A stretch of 64,000 bases of DNA from Homarus americanus. Lineage: Eukaryota > Arthropoda > Malacostraca > Decapoda > Nephropidae. The stretch is from the NCBI RefSeq assembly GCF_018991925.1, contig NW_024737068.1:8193113-8257112 (forward strand), written 5' to 3'. Positions within the stretch are counted from its first letter, which is position 1, and every line of letters begins with the position of its first letter. Shown here one piece after another: positions 10,183-22,719 of the stretch. A program made the translations under genes and the position numbers. The notes under the pieces were generated by a model. It ran no database searches and was not told the DNA's origin. It saw only the letters and a program-made list of their open reading frames with translations.

Positions 10183-10489
10183 ATATCCCTCACGGCGTCC
10201 AGTCAGTTCCCCAGGTGATGTGTGTTAATTACTGTGTGAAATTGTTGTTTTAATTCCAGGTAATATTTACTGCATGAGTGTGTGTGTGTGTGTGGTAATG
10301 TGTGTCTGTGTGTGTGTGTGGCCAAATTTTACTGTTGTGATACTTGGCTGTCTTCTTGGTTTTCGCTTTTTTATTCTTCTTTAGTCCTTTTCTCCTTATT
10401 ATTCCACTTTTCTTTTCTTCGTGGAGACCCGTCCGTCCCGTCCCGCCGCCGCCCATACCCCTCGTCAAGTCCCGTCCTTCCCACACCCA

Positions 10490-10832
10490 TAGAGTCCCGT
10501 CCTTTCCCGTCACACCCCGCCAAGTCCGTCCCTTCCCGTCACAACCCACCAAGTCTCGTCCTTCCCGTCCACACCCCGCCAAATTGCGTCCTTCCCGTCA
10601 CACCCCGCCAAGTCCGTCCTTCCCGTCACACCCCATAAGTCCGTCCTTCCGTCACACCGCCAAGTCCGTCCCTTCCCGTCACACCCCGCCAAGTCCGTCC
10701 CTTCCCGTCACACCCCGCCAAGTCCGTCCCTTCCCGTCACACCCCCGCCAAGTCCCGTCCCTTCCCGTCACACCCGCGCCAAGTCCCGTCCCTTCCCGTC
10801 ACACCAGCGCCAAGTCCCGTCCCTTCCCGCCC
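10490..10832. repeat. ~29-bp GC-rich minisatellite
   Basis: A unit containing CCAAGTCCGTCCCTTCCCGT followed by CACACCCCG recurs about a dozen times with many one-base insertions and deletions. The indels move open frames between phases, so the long frame across 10344-11195 is not evidence of a gene. The next 250 bases are CACATA-rich simple sequence. Confidence 0.88.
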
Positions 10833-11287
10833 CTAAGTGATATAAGGCTTCCACTGGCCAGAGCAGGATCTTTATACACATATATAGATATACCTACATG
10901 TACACATTCAAGCGTAGATTCATATACACATATGCACATACACGCATATATACATACACACACACATGTACATGTTCCCATACACACACACACATATACC
11001 CACTCATACACACATACATATACACATAAATTTACATACACCTACACATGCACATATATACATACACACATATACAATACACACACAACGTTCCTACATA
11101 CACTTTATTCATATTCATACATAATGGAAAGAACCGGTCACATGGTAAGCTTTTTTTTTCGTCTGTGTTATAAGAGACTCGACCAACATCAGTAATGGAG
11201 ACATATTGATCATCTCCTTAAATAGATTATTTCTATTAAGGATTAAAAAAAAAAACCTGTTTGGTGTCCATTGTAGAAATTAATACA

Positions 11288-11760
11288 CAGAGGTAGTTGA
11301 AGCACCTAGAGACCTTGGTAGTTGAAGCACCTAGAGACCTTGGTAGTTGAAGCACCTAGAGACCTTGGTAGTTGAAGCACCTAGAGACCTTGGTAGTTGA
11401 AGCACCTAGAGACCTTGGTAGTTGAAGCACCTAGAGACCTCGGTAGTTGAAGCACCTAGAGACCTCGGTAGTTGAAGCACCTAGAGATCTTGCTACTTGA
11501 AGCACCTAGAGACCTCGGTAGTTGAAGCACCTAGAGACCTCAGTAATTGCAGCACCTAGAGATATTGCTACTTGAAGCACCTAGAGATCTTGGTTGTAGA
11601 AGCACCTAAATACCACGGAAGGTGAAGCAACAAGAAAACCTGGTAGTTGAAGCACCTAGAGACCTTTGTAGTAGAAGCACCTAAATACCAAAAAAAGTAA
11701 AGCAACTAGAGACCCTGGCAGTTGAAGCACCTAGACATCTTGGTAGTTGAAGCACCTATT
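11288..11760. repeat. 25-bp minisatellite
   Basis: A unit containing GTAGTTGAAGCACCTAGAGA followed by CCTTG recurs about nineteen times. The first six or seven copies are identical, and later copies diverge progressively (GACCTCGG, GATCTTGC, TACCACGG). This is the gradient expected of an array still expanding at its left end. Confidence 0.93.
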
Positions 11761-12160
11761 TACCCTGACCGATGAAAGACCCTGAATACTATGGTCATAC
11801 TGAAACACTGAAGCACATAAACACTCAGGTCTTTGAAGCACATTAAAGACCTCTGACATATAAAGCACCTTAATGACCCTAATCACCGCTGAATCACCTA
11901 ATTACACCAAAACACCGAAGTCTACCAATCCTAATCCCTTCCTCTTCCACTTCAACTTCATTCCTTTATTTACTGTCTTTCCATCCTTAATTATCAGCCT
12001 CTATCCCATCTCTCTTTCTTCCCATTTATCCATCAATTACTATCCATCCCACCAGAATGGCTGTGTTCATTATCCAATCATATTTGGGTTAACCTGTACT
12101 TATGTCTATTCCCTTTGGATATACTGTACAATGACCCCAAGAAACTAGTGATTAATCCAG
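11761..12160. other. Decayed continuation of the 25-bp array, then intergenic DNA
   Basis: Between 11761 and about 11900 words such as GAAGCAC and GACC persist at roughly the array period, so this is the worn edge of the minisatellite. Beyond it no feature is recognised. Confidence 0.5.
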
Positions 12161-12169
12161 GTCTTTCTT

Positions 12170-12297
12170 AATCCTTCTCCTCCTCCTCAAAATCCTCCTC
12201 CTGCTCCTGCTGCTCCTTCTCTTCCTCCTCCTGCTCCTCCTCCTCCTTGAACATCTCCTCCTCCTCCTCCTCCTCCTCCTCCTCCTGAAAATCCTCC
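12170..12297. repeat. (TCC)n/(CTC)n trinucleotide stretch
   Basis: Imperfect CTCCTC runs interrupted by CTGCTC and AAAATC. Pyrimidine-rich on the plus strand. Confidence 0.85.
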
Positions 12298-12639
12298 AAC
12301 GCAACCCAATGAAATATTACCCTCATAATCCATATTCCATTGGGGACAAGAAGAAGCTAAACAACGATGGACAGATAACCTAAAATCTCACCAATTACTC
12401 AGGAAGTTATAGATCCTATGGCGACTAAATTACCAGGGCTGTCTTGCTGAAGGTTCCGGTCGAAATAGCATAAACATCTATCGTATGAAGCCTCACGTCA
12501 GTCGGCACATTACCTGGGTAGACCTAAGGCTTTAATTATTTATCAGGTGATTTATTGCCGGCCATTGACTGTAGCTCCAGCTGTGTAATTTACGCTATGA
12601 TAGATCCAGCTGGCAGTTGATGATGATGATTTGGGAGAA

Positions 12640-12644
<5 letters not shown>

Positions 12645-12693
<49 letters not shown>
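12645..12693. repeat. (GA)n microsatellite
   Basis: Pure AG tract of about 48 bases. Confidence 0.95.
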
Positions 12694-12697
<4 letters not shown>

Positions 12698-12731
12698 TGC
12701 CCTCTCTACCTATGGAAACTCAAACCAGGTA

Positions 12732-12818
12732 AAATCAAACGCTAATTAAACTTCATCTAATAACCACAGACTATAAAGAACACCATTATACTTAACTAAA
12801 ACCTTTAATGCTATTTCT

Positions 12819-12868
<50 letters not shown>

Positions 12869-13211
12869 TTATCAGTCCTCGAGTAAGGACCCGCACGCAA
12901 CTGCTTACTGTCATAATACAACATACCAACACGAATGAATTTATACGTGCTTCTATAACTACACCTACACTCATACACCTACACTCATACACCAGCCGGT
13001 TCCACTCACCTACTACCACACATCACCTACCACACAACTATATGTTCACCCAGCCACTACCACACATTATGTTCCGCACAGCGTACAAGTTCACCTTACG
13101 ACCCGCTAGAACCACACAGTGTCTACTCTATGTACTATCTACCACACGCTAACAACCACACAACCATCTGTTCACCCACCTTCTACCACCACAGAGCAAC
13201 TAGTTCACAAA
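12732..13211. repeat. Tandem duplication, copy 1
   Basis: A 0.48-kb segment from AAATCAAACGCTAATTAAAC to CTAGTTCACAA is repeated immediately downstream. Outside the internal CA tract the two copies keep a constant offset and appear identical. Copy 1 carries 46 bases of AC (12821-12866). Confidence 0.95.
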
Positions 13212-13661
13212 TCAAACGCTAATTAAACTTCATCTAATAACCACAGACTATAAAGAACACCATTATACTTAACTAAAACCTTTAATGCTATTTCTGTACA
13301 CACACACACACACACACTTTTATCAGTCCTCGAGTAAGGACCCGCACGCAACTGCTTACTGTCATAATACAACATACCAACACGAATGAATTTATACGTG
13401 CTTCTATAACTACACCTACACTCATACACCTACACTCATACACCAGCCGGTTCCACTCACCTACTACCACACATCACCTACCACACAACTATATGTTCAC
13501 CCAGCCACTACCACACATTATGTTCCGCACAGCGTACAAGTTCACCTTACGACCCGCTAGAACCACACAGTGTCTACTCTATGTACTATCTACCACACGC
13601 TAACAACCACACAACCATCTGTTCACCCACCTTCTACCACCACAGAGCAACTAGTTCACAA
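13209..13661. repeat. Tandem duplication, copy 2
   Basis: Second copy of 12732-13211. Its AC tract is only 20 bases (13298-13317), so the offset drops from 477 to 451 across the tract. The copy runs directly into the CA-based satellite array. Confidence 0.95.
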
Positions 13662-14342
13662 GCACACAAGCACCACACACAGCCACTAGCACCACACACA
13701 GTTTTAGCACTTACACGCAGCCACTAGCGCCACACACAGTTATAGCACCCCACACACACAGCCACTAGCACCACACACACAGCCACTAGCACCACACACA
13801 CAGCCACTAGCATCACACACACACACGCCACTAGCACCACACACACAGCCACTAGCACCACACACACACGCCACTAGCACCACACACACCACTAGCACCG
13901 CACACACAGCACCACACACTAGCACCACACACACAGCCACTAGCCACAGCACCCACACACACTAGCCCTGTATCTCACCACACACACACAGCCCACTGGC
14001 ACCACACACGCTCTCACCACACACAGACCCTGTATCTCTCACCACACACACACAGCCCTCACCACACACACACACACACACACACGCCTGCCCACACTAT
14101 ACACCACACACACACAGTTCCTACCACACACACACACCTACACACACGCCCTGCGCCACACACACACACGCCCTGTATATCTCACCACCACACACACACA
14201 CACACACCACTATATCTCACCACACACACGCCCTCACCACACACACACAGCCCTGCTCTCACACACACACCACTGGCACCACACACACACACATACACAC
14301 ACACACACACACAGCCTGTATCACCACACACACAGCCCTCAC

Positions 14343-14373
<31 letters not shown>

Positions 14374-16890
14374 CCACTCACACCACACACACACACACTC
14401 ACCACACACAGCACCACACCACATACACACACCACTACACCACACACACACACAGCCACTGGCCCTGTACTCACACACACACCAGCCACTCTCACCACAC
14501 ACACAGCCCTGTATACCACACACACACACACACAGCCTGTATCTCTCACCACACACACCACACACCACACACACACACACACAGTATCTCTCACCACACA
14601 CACAGCCACTCACCACACACACACATGCACCACTACACACACACAGCCCTGTATCTCTCACCACACACACTCCACTCACACACACACACACAGCCCACTC
14701 TCACCCACACACACAGCCATCTAGCACCACACACACAGCCACTGCCACTAGCTCACACACACACACGCCACTATCTCTCACACACACAGCCACTATCTAG
14801 CACCACACACAGCACACACACACCCCACTGAGCTCTCACCACGGCCCTGTATCTCTCACCACACACACACAGCACCACACACACACACAGCCACTAGCAC
14901 CACACACACAGTTACTCACCCCACACACACAGCCACTAGCTCTCACACACACACACACAGCCACACACAGCCTAGCGCCACACACACACAGCCACTAGCA
15001 CCACACACACACACAGCCACTAGCGCCACACACACACAGCCACTAGCACCACACACACACACACAGCCACTAGCACCACACACACACAGCCACTAGCGCC
15101 ACACACGCAGCCACTAGCCACACACACAGCCACTAGCACCACACACACACAGCCACTAGCACCACACACACACACAGCCACTAGCACCACACACACAGCC
15201 ACTAGCACCACACACACACACAGCCACTAGTACCACACACACAGCCACTAAACCACACACACACACACAGCCTAGCACCACACACACACACAGCGCAGCA
15301 CCACACACACACAGTTACCAGCACCCCACACACACAGCCACTAGCGCCACACACACAGCCACTAGCGCCACACACACACATATAGCCACTAGCGCCACAC
15401 ACACACAGCCACTAGCACCACACACACGGCCACTGGCACCACGCACACAGTTACTGGCACCCCACACACGGCCACTAGCGCCACACACACTAGCACCACA
15501 CACACACAGCCACTCAGCACCACACACACAGCCACTAGCACCCACACACAGCCACTAGCACCACACACACAGCCACTAGCACCACACACACAGCCACACT
15601 AGCACCACACACACAGCCACTAGCACCACACACACAGCCACTAGCACCACACACACACACACAACACAGCACCACACAACACAACACCACACACACAACA
15701 CACCACACACACACAACACCACACAACACAGCACACACACAACACAACACCACACACACACAGCACCACACATGCTGGCCTACACAAAACCTAGCACCAC
15801 ACACAACACTGCACCACACAGCAACACCACACAACACTGCACCACACACACAGCCACTGCACCACACACAACACAGCACCACACACAACATACCACACAA
15901 CACAACATCACACACACACAACACCACACACACAACACAGCACCACTAGCAACACAGCACCACACACAACACAGCACCACACAACACTGCACCACACACA
16001 CAACACTAGCACCACACACACTGCACCACACACAACACAGCACCACACACAACCTGCACCACACACAACACAGCACCACACACAACCTGCACACACACTT
16101 TTCACACCACACACACAACACAGCACCACACACACAGCCACTAGCCACACACAACACTGCACCACACACAGCCACAGCACACCACACACACAACACAGCA
16201 CCACACACACAACCCCACTGCACCCACACACAACACACAGCCACCACACACAACACAGCACCACACACACAACACCACACACACACAACACTGCACCACA
16301 CACAACCACAGCACCACTGGCGCCACACACACAACCACTAGCACCACACACACAGCCACTGGCACCACACACACAGCCACTGGCACCACACACACGGCTG
16401 CTAGCACTACGCACACACACAGCCACTAGCACCACACACACAGCCACTGGCACCGCACGCACGGCCACTAGCGCCACACACACGGCCACTGGCACCACAC
16501 ACAGCCACTGGCACCACACACACAGCCACTGGCACCACACACACACACACAGCCACTAGCGCCACACACACACAGCCACTGGCACCACACACACAACCAC
16601 TGGCACACACACACACACAGCCACTGGCACCACACACACACAGCCACTAGCCGCCACACACACACAGCCACTAGCACCACACACACACACAGCCACTAGC
16701 GCCACACACACACAACCACTGGCACCACACACACAGCCACTAGCACCACACACACAACCACTAGCACCACACACACAGCCACCACCACACACACAACCAC
16801 TAGCACCACACACACAGCCTACACACACACAACCACTAGCACCACACACACAGCCACTAGCACCACACACACAACCACTAGCACCACATA
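13662..16890. repeat. 3.2-kb CA-based satellite array
   Basis: The array is built from units of about 18-24 bases of the form CACTAGCACCACACACACAG. Three sub-domains are visible. Units with GCCACTAGC dominate 13.66-13.97 kb, 14.83-15.65 kb and 16.32-16.89 kb. Units with CCCTGTATCTCTCACCACAC occur at about 13.97-14.83 kb. AACACAGCACCACACA units fill about 15.65-16.32 kb. Many frames of up to 212 codons, rich in Cys-Val-Gly-Ala, cross it and are repeat translations. Confidence 0.95.
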
Positions 16891-19390
16891 CTAACATATC
16901 GTACACATTTAAAAGATGCTATTACCTTATGTAGTCTCAGGTCATCTTCACCAACACACTGCTAGGAAGGACATCTTTAACCCATCATTAAATCAATATA
17001 TTTTCCTTATTCACTTCCAACATGTATTCATAAATGAGTTTTATTTCCGTGTTCTCTTTAGGTATTACAACAACATCCAAGCTTTTTGTTGTTTTTTTTT
17101 GTTTTCCGGGATAGAAAAAAAATGCCTGTAAAATGTGAAGGATATGTAAAAATTCAGACGTGGTCGACCCATAACGCTGGAACCTAGTCATCTGCATGTT
17201 GCTCAAGAGTTACAGTAATCATACTTGGGATACAAATTTACCAAGACGTCGCCACAAAATGCCTTAGGGAGCCAAAAGATGAAAGATCAACAATAAAACC
17301 TTGATATAAATAAACCAGAATCCGAATGAGTTGACAAGTCCTCGAATGAAGTTTATTTTATTGTTGGTGATGACTGAGGGTAGAAAGTTTTGGGTAAATA
17401 TGACAGGTGTTACTAATGACTACCTCGGGGCCTGCTTGTGTGTGTTGGCTACCTTGCGTGAGTCTGATGATCAAAAGACAGAGAAAAAATATTTTTCATT
17501 TTCTGAAGGACGAGGGAGGGAGGGAGGGAGGTAGGGAGCGAGGTGAGGTGAGGTGAGGTGGAGGGAGGGTTGACGTGTGCTTGCAAATGAGGTGATGATT
17601 AGTTGCAGACTTAATGTGAAGGACAGAATAGTGACCGACACTCAACAGGTTACAGTCATCATGGCCCACAGTCCTCTAATGTTTGCCATGTTCAAATCTT
17701 CGTCGAATATAAAATTGAGGCATATATTAACATTCATAAATATCATGGTTAAGGAGATTATTGGCTAATAAGTTGATTATCAGTCAGATCCGCCGAGTGT
17801 GGTAAGACTGGACAGTGGTGGTGGCGGTAAGGTAGTGTAGAGAAAACAAACCTTGTTCTGTGGAGACGGGAGTGGGTCAACTGGGTCATAAGGGTTGACC
17901 TTGTATTTGCTATAGGGTTTTAACATAATGTGTATATATGCAAATATGGTTATTTTTCAATTATCAATTTATATGTGTGTATAACCTAAACATCGTGAAT
18001 ATTCTGTATCGTAAGAAATTAAATTTTAACGGTGACTTGCTATGTGCTAGTCGGAGCCCCACCACCATATTATGTCCCGACTCGTGCTAAATCTTTATAC
18101 CAGCCTGAGTGTAAGACTGGTGACTGTTAGATATTTCTTTGATTTGGTTTGTAAGCGATTACATCATATACACACAATCGACAGTTCGGGAGGGTCCTGC
18201 ACGAGGCTATGACATCACGTATACAATAAAACCTGCTCAGAGAGGTGCAGCTGTAGTAGATCATCACCTCACAAAGGTTATATGATATAACTGATATAAC
18301 TTATATCATTGAGGCGTCGCGGCCACACTGGGGGGTTGATCATCAGGTCCTGCTGGCTCCTGGTTCAGTCCCTAGTGTGTCTGTGTATCTCGTTTTTTTT
18401 TAAGTTTAAAAACCAAAAAAAATATCCTTAATAAATCTCTGATAATTTGAATAATCAAGTCTTAAAGTTTGTCATTATGAATTACCTCACAAAAAGTATT
18501 AACGTTTACATAATTATAATCTTTTGTTCGGGCGTTTCTGTATTGATGACTGATAGTGTTGTAAACATATATTATTTCACATACTTGTCCAAGCAGTGTG
18601 CTGTGCGTGTTGGTAAACTGCTGCACAAGTATATTAACTAATATATTCACAAAACACACCTATACCACTACTGTACATCCACAAACACACATGCAACACC
18701 GGCTGCCCAGACACGTATACAACATTCCCTTCACAACACACAAACAACACAACCGACAAAGACACTCATACAACACTCTGTACAGAACGTTCAAACAGGT
18801 TAGGTTAGTTTAATCTGGTCCATATGAGAACATGCGTTGAGACGATCAAAACCTGTTTACAAGTAGGAGGATAAACACAGCCATGTGGAATGCTGCAGGA
18901 AGTCATTAAACCAATAATTCCTTGTGGAGAAACTCATAACAAATTGGTACACGGAGAAGCGATTTTTACCAGAGAATAGTTGAGTTAGGAGCCGAGGTAC
19001 TGGTAGAAGTGTATCAGTAAACAAAGGCGAGAGAGGGAGACTGATTGTTCATTCACTGAGTGTTATAATAATGCAGAAAGTGTTCATTGTTTTCCTGGTG
19101 GTTCGCTGTCCTTGGAGACTCCGAATCTCTATATTTTCGAATCCCGACCCTTTGAATCTTTGTACTTTTGATCCTTGAACCACTGAACAAATGGAATCCG
19201 AATCCCCCCTTTTTTTTCCCGAATCTTAAAAACTCAAAATTCTTAAACAAATATCATAGTAATAAGAGTAATAATTAACTAAATAAACTCTAAAACTAAA
19301 ACATATATTTAACACATATATTTCGATGTTTTGAGGGGGGGGGGCATATTATTACTGCAGTCTGCCCTGTAACACATACTTAAACACCTA
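16891..19390. other. Intergenic DNA, nothing recognised
   Basis: Mostly unique AT-rich sequence. A GAGGGAGGGAGG and GGTGAGGTGAGG stretch lies at about 17517-17560. No frame has a recognisable product and no RNA gene was seen. Confidence 0.4.
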
Positions 19391-19973
19391 CAGTAAACCC
19401 ACACACACACACACACACACATATATAATATCCACACACCTGACGAATATTCCCCTACACCTATTCCTCCAGATACCAATATTACCCTAAAACCACATAG
19501 TCAATATTCCTCGTTGAGACTAATCAATATCCACATCGTTTAATCACTCTCCTTCAACTGTTCTAATCACCGTTCAGTCATCAACTCCAACAAACAACCA
19601 ATCAACTCTACATATTGCAACACCATCAAATCACATATTAAAAGCGGTTCAGGTATCGAGTATTGATTGCAATTTTAACCCTTTCCTGTATTATTCTGTT
19701 GATTAAGACTGGGAATGGGATTGGTGGGGTGAAAACACAATCTTGGTCTAAAATTCTCCCTCCTGCCATTATCAAGTAAATGATGTCTCCCCCAAACAAA
19801 AGTCGAGTCTGTAATTAAGGTTTAAGAAGACTATTAAAAGCGTCAGGATATGTACACAATTTACCTGTTAATTACACCTGTAAAGATTGTTAATACTGGT
19901 GGTAAATATGAGGGCTGGATTCAGAGCTTCCCCGAACCTCGTGTGGGTTATCAAGCTGTGGGTAATGGCAGGC

Positions 19974-19976
<3 letters not shown>

Positions 19977-20014
<38 letters not shown>
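19977..20014. repeat. (CA)n microsatellite
   Basis: Pure CA tract. The 600 bases before it (19391-19976) are unique DNA with one short CA run at about 19400-19420 and no gene. Confidence 0.95.
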
Positions 20015-20015
<1 letters not shown>

Positions 20016-20227
20016 CAGACTTTCACCATTATTGATGTGGAGAAAATCAAAACCACACATAAATATATTGAATTGTTGAAGAAGAGGAAGGATTGAAGAA
20101 TATAAGAGAGAGTGGGGGAACCCTGATTCCAGACTCTTAACAGATAAACTCTGTAATCTGGCGACAGGTACTGAGTAATGGTCGCTTGAGGAAGTAAGAG
20201 AAGGTGCTAACCCTTAGGACGCCCTGT

Positions 20228-20462
20228 CTGGTCATCCTTGAGGGGAGAGGAGAGGAGGGAAAGGATGGAATGGGAAGGAAAAAGAGAAGAGGAAGGAAGG
20301 GGGAGGGAGGACGGGAATGGGAACGAAGAAGGACGGGAAACAGAAGGAAAAGAGAGAATGTGAAGGAAGAGGATGGGGAGGAAGAGAAGGGAAACGGAAG
20401 GAAGAGAATGGAATGTGAAGGAAGAGGAGGTGAATGGAAGGGAAGGGAAAGAAAAATAAAAT
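20228..20462. repeat. Purine-rich GGAA/GGGA stretch
   Basis: About 235 bases almost wholly A and G on the plus strand, built on GGAAGGAA and GAGGAAGG words. It gives a Gly-Arg-Lys frame on one strand and a Ser-Pro-Phe frame on the other, neither coding. Such polypurine runs can form triplex DNA. Confidence 0.8.
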
Positions 20463-20988
20463 AAAAATATAGGAATAAAATCAATATAATTACTAGTATT
20501 TGTCCTCTTTTTCCTTCTTAGTTACATATTGCCTTATTCCTCAGTTATCATTTAAGTAACGTTTTACATGCTACTCTTTGCATCTTAATTTATTTCCTTA
20601 TTCCTTCTACTAATCTTTCAGAATAATGGTTTAGTTTTTTATTAACTTTCTATAATTCACTTCGTTCCTACTTTCCATATTTTCGGTTCACATCAGTCAG
20701 GAAGTGCAGCGAGACACGTAAATAACACTAATGCCATTATTCTTAGACCCCACACAACTCGGATAGTAAGTGAAGGTATGACCAACTACACCACGAAGGT
20801 TTAAAAGCAATTTGAACTTAATCTACTGAACCTAGCTTGAGAATTTAACCTGGTCTCCATCACAAGGAAAGCCGTGTGTGTGTTTTTATTAGCCGATATA
20901 TTTGAGAAGCTCTGAAATAAACATACAGGTATAAGTGATTTTTTTTTTTAGCAATTCGTGGTATAGGTGGCAGTTCCCCTGCTTGTCG

Positions 20989-20989
<1 letters not shown>
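20463..20989. other. Intergenic AT-rich DNA, nothing recognised
   Basis: No coding or structural signal found. Confidence 0.4.

Positions 20990-21038
<49 letters not shown>
20990..21038. repeat. (AC)n microsatellite
   Basis: Pure AC tract of about 48 bases. Confidence 0.95.
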
Positions 21039-21040
<2 letters not shown>

Positions 21041-22013
21041 ACGTCATGGTGAGCTTCTGTGTGTAAGGCAAGTTAAAGAAAACCAAATTACAGTAAACTT
21101 GAATATCACTTTTCATTATTCTATTCAGTAACATTGTAACACAGCTACACCATCCTGTATTGTCTGATGTGTATCTTAATATAAGAGACAAAATCACAAA
21201 ATTTATTATAGCAATCAAAGTTCGAAGTCATCTGTGGAGCGACCGTCAGTCCTCTGCTCTCGTGCACTTTAGCCTTCCAGTCAACAATTTAATTCCAACA
21301 AAAGGTATAGTTCAGTATAATTCCCGACGCTGCAAGTCTTCGTAAATTATTCTAATCATAACACTTTAAAAGAGGATGACTAAAGCAATGCTCACCTCAA
21401 ATTGAGACATGGATTTTTTTGGGGGGGAAAGAAGTGAAGCATTGTAAGGTTTGGTAGCTTCGTGGTGGGGCTTCAACCTATCTTGCATCAGTGTACTAGG
21501 CCATCAGCTCCCGCCAGGCCGTCTCGGTGATGAAGCCTTGAATATTAATATCCATTTTCACAAATCAGGTAGAAGAAATCGTGCTCTCCAGCGTTAATAC
21601 GTCATTTTACGAGGCTTCACGAGCCAAAGTGACGACACGTGCCTATCATTTTCCCCATCGTTAAGCTACAGATTCTGAGAAAAAACTCCCGGCATCGAGC
21701 TCCGTCATCCTGTGGTTCAGAAACTCGAAGTGTTGAGTCGAAGCAATAAGACGTATGATTATTTACTTGGTGATAACGTTTTCCCATGGTAATACAGAGT
21801 GACTGGCAGGGTGTGACAGTCAGGATCATACATCTCTCCCAGCTGAAATTTATATATAAAACCATATTTTTTTCTCACTCATACGTGTATTTTTTTCCTA
21901 CAATAAAAGACATTGGTCAGAATCAATGGGGAAATATACAAAAATTATTGAGTCCTTAAGGTAATTTAAGTGCCTTAGAAAACGTAAACAAACCTAGGGA
22001 ATTTATTTACTTT
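21039..22013. other. Intergenic DNA, nothing recognised
   Basis: Unique sequence. The longest frame (82 codons, minus strand, 21617-21865) has no motif that I recognise. Confidence 0.4.
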
Positions 22014-22170
<157 letters not shown>

Positions 22171-22314
22171 GACTTGACAGGTCTTGGTGTCTCGCATTAA
22201 CAGTGACCTTTGTTGACCTCTGATAAACAGGGGGAGTGAAGTTATGACTGCGACTTTTTTCCACCAGGTATTAAAAGGTTACTGGAAACTTTTTTGTTTT
22301 TATTGACTCAAGTG

Positions 22315-22316
<2 letters not shown>

Positions 22317-22366
<50 letters not shown>
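22317..22366. repeat. (TC)n microsatellite
   Basis: Pure CT tract of about 50 bases followed by further CTCTCT-rich sequence to about 22470. Confidence 0.95.
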
Positions 22367-22372
<6 letters not shown>

Positions 22373-22669
22373 TCCATTCTCTCTCATATTTTCTGTTTCT
22401 CTCTCACTTTCTTTCCGACTTTTTTCTATGTCCACCTATGCCTCATCATCTCTGTTTCTCTCTCGTCTTCTCTTTGCAACGTATCTGACCTAGATGAACA
22501 CTTCATAATATAACTAAACTAAGATATTTACATTAAATATTTGGGAAATTTAATTAGAATTGTCGTAATTAAGTATGTAGGAATTTGTGATTACCTGTTC
22601 ATAAAATACAGGTAAATAACAGGTGGTTTGTGTTACCAGTGAGAGTTACTGATGAACGAAATTGTGAAC

Positions 22670-22672
<3 letters not shown>

Positions 22673-22714
<42 letters not shown>
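22673..22714. repeat. (GT)n microsatellite
   Basis: Pure GT tract. A shorter GT run lies at 23518-23552. Confidence 0.95.

Positions 22715-22719
<5 letters not shown>

Noticed and set aside
13740..16906. Many long frames rich in Cys-Val-Gly-Ala that might look like cysteine-rich proteins
   Set aside because: They coincide exactly with the CA-based satellite, overlap one another in several frames and start at non-ATG or arbitrary codons.
20204..20464. Gly/Arg/Lys-rich small protein
   Set aside because: Product of a purine-only tract; the complementary strand is equally open.
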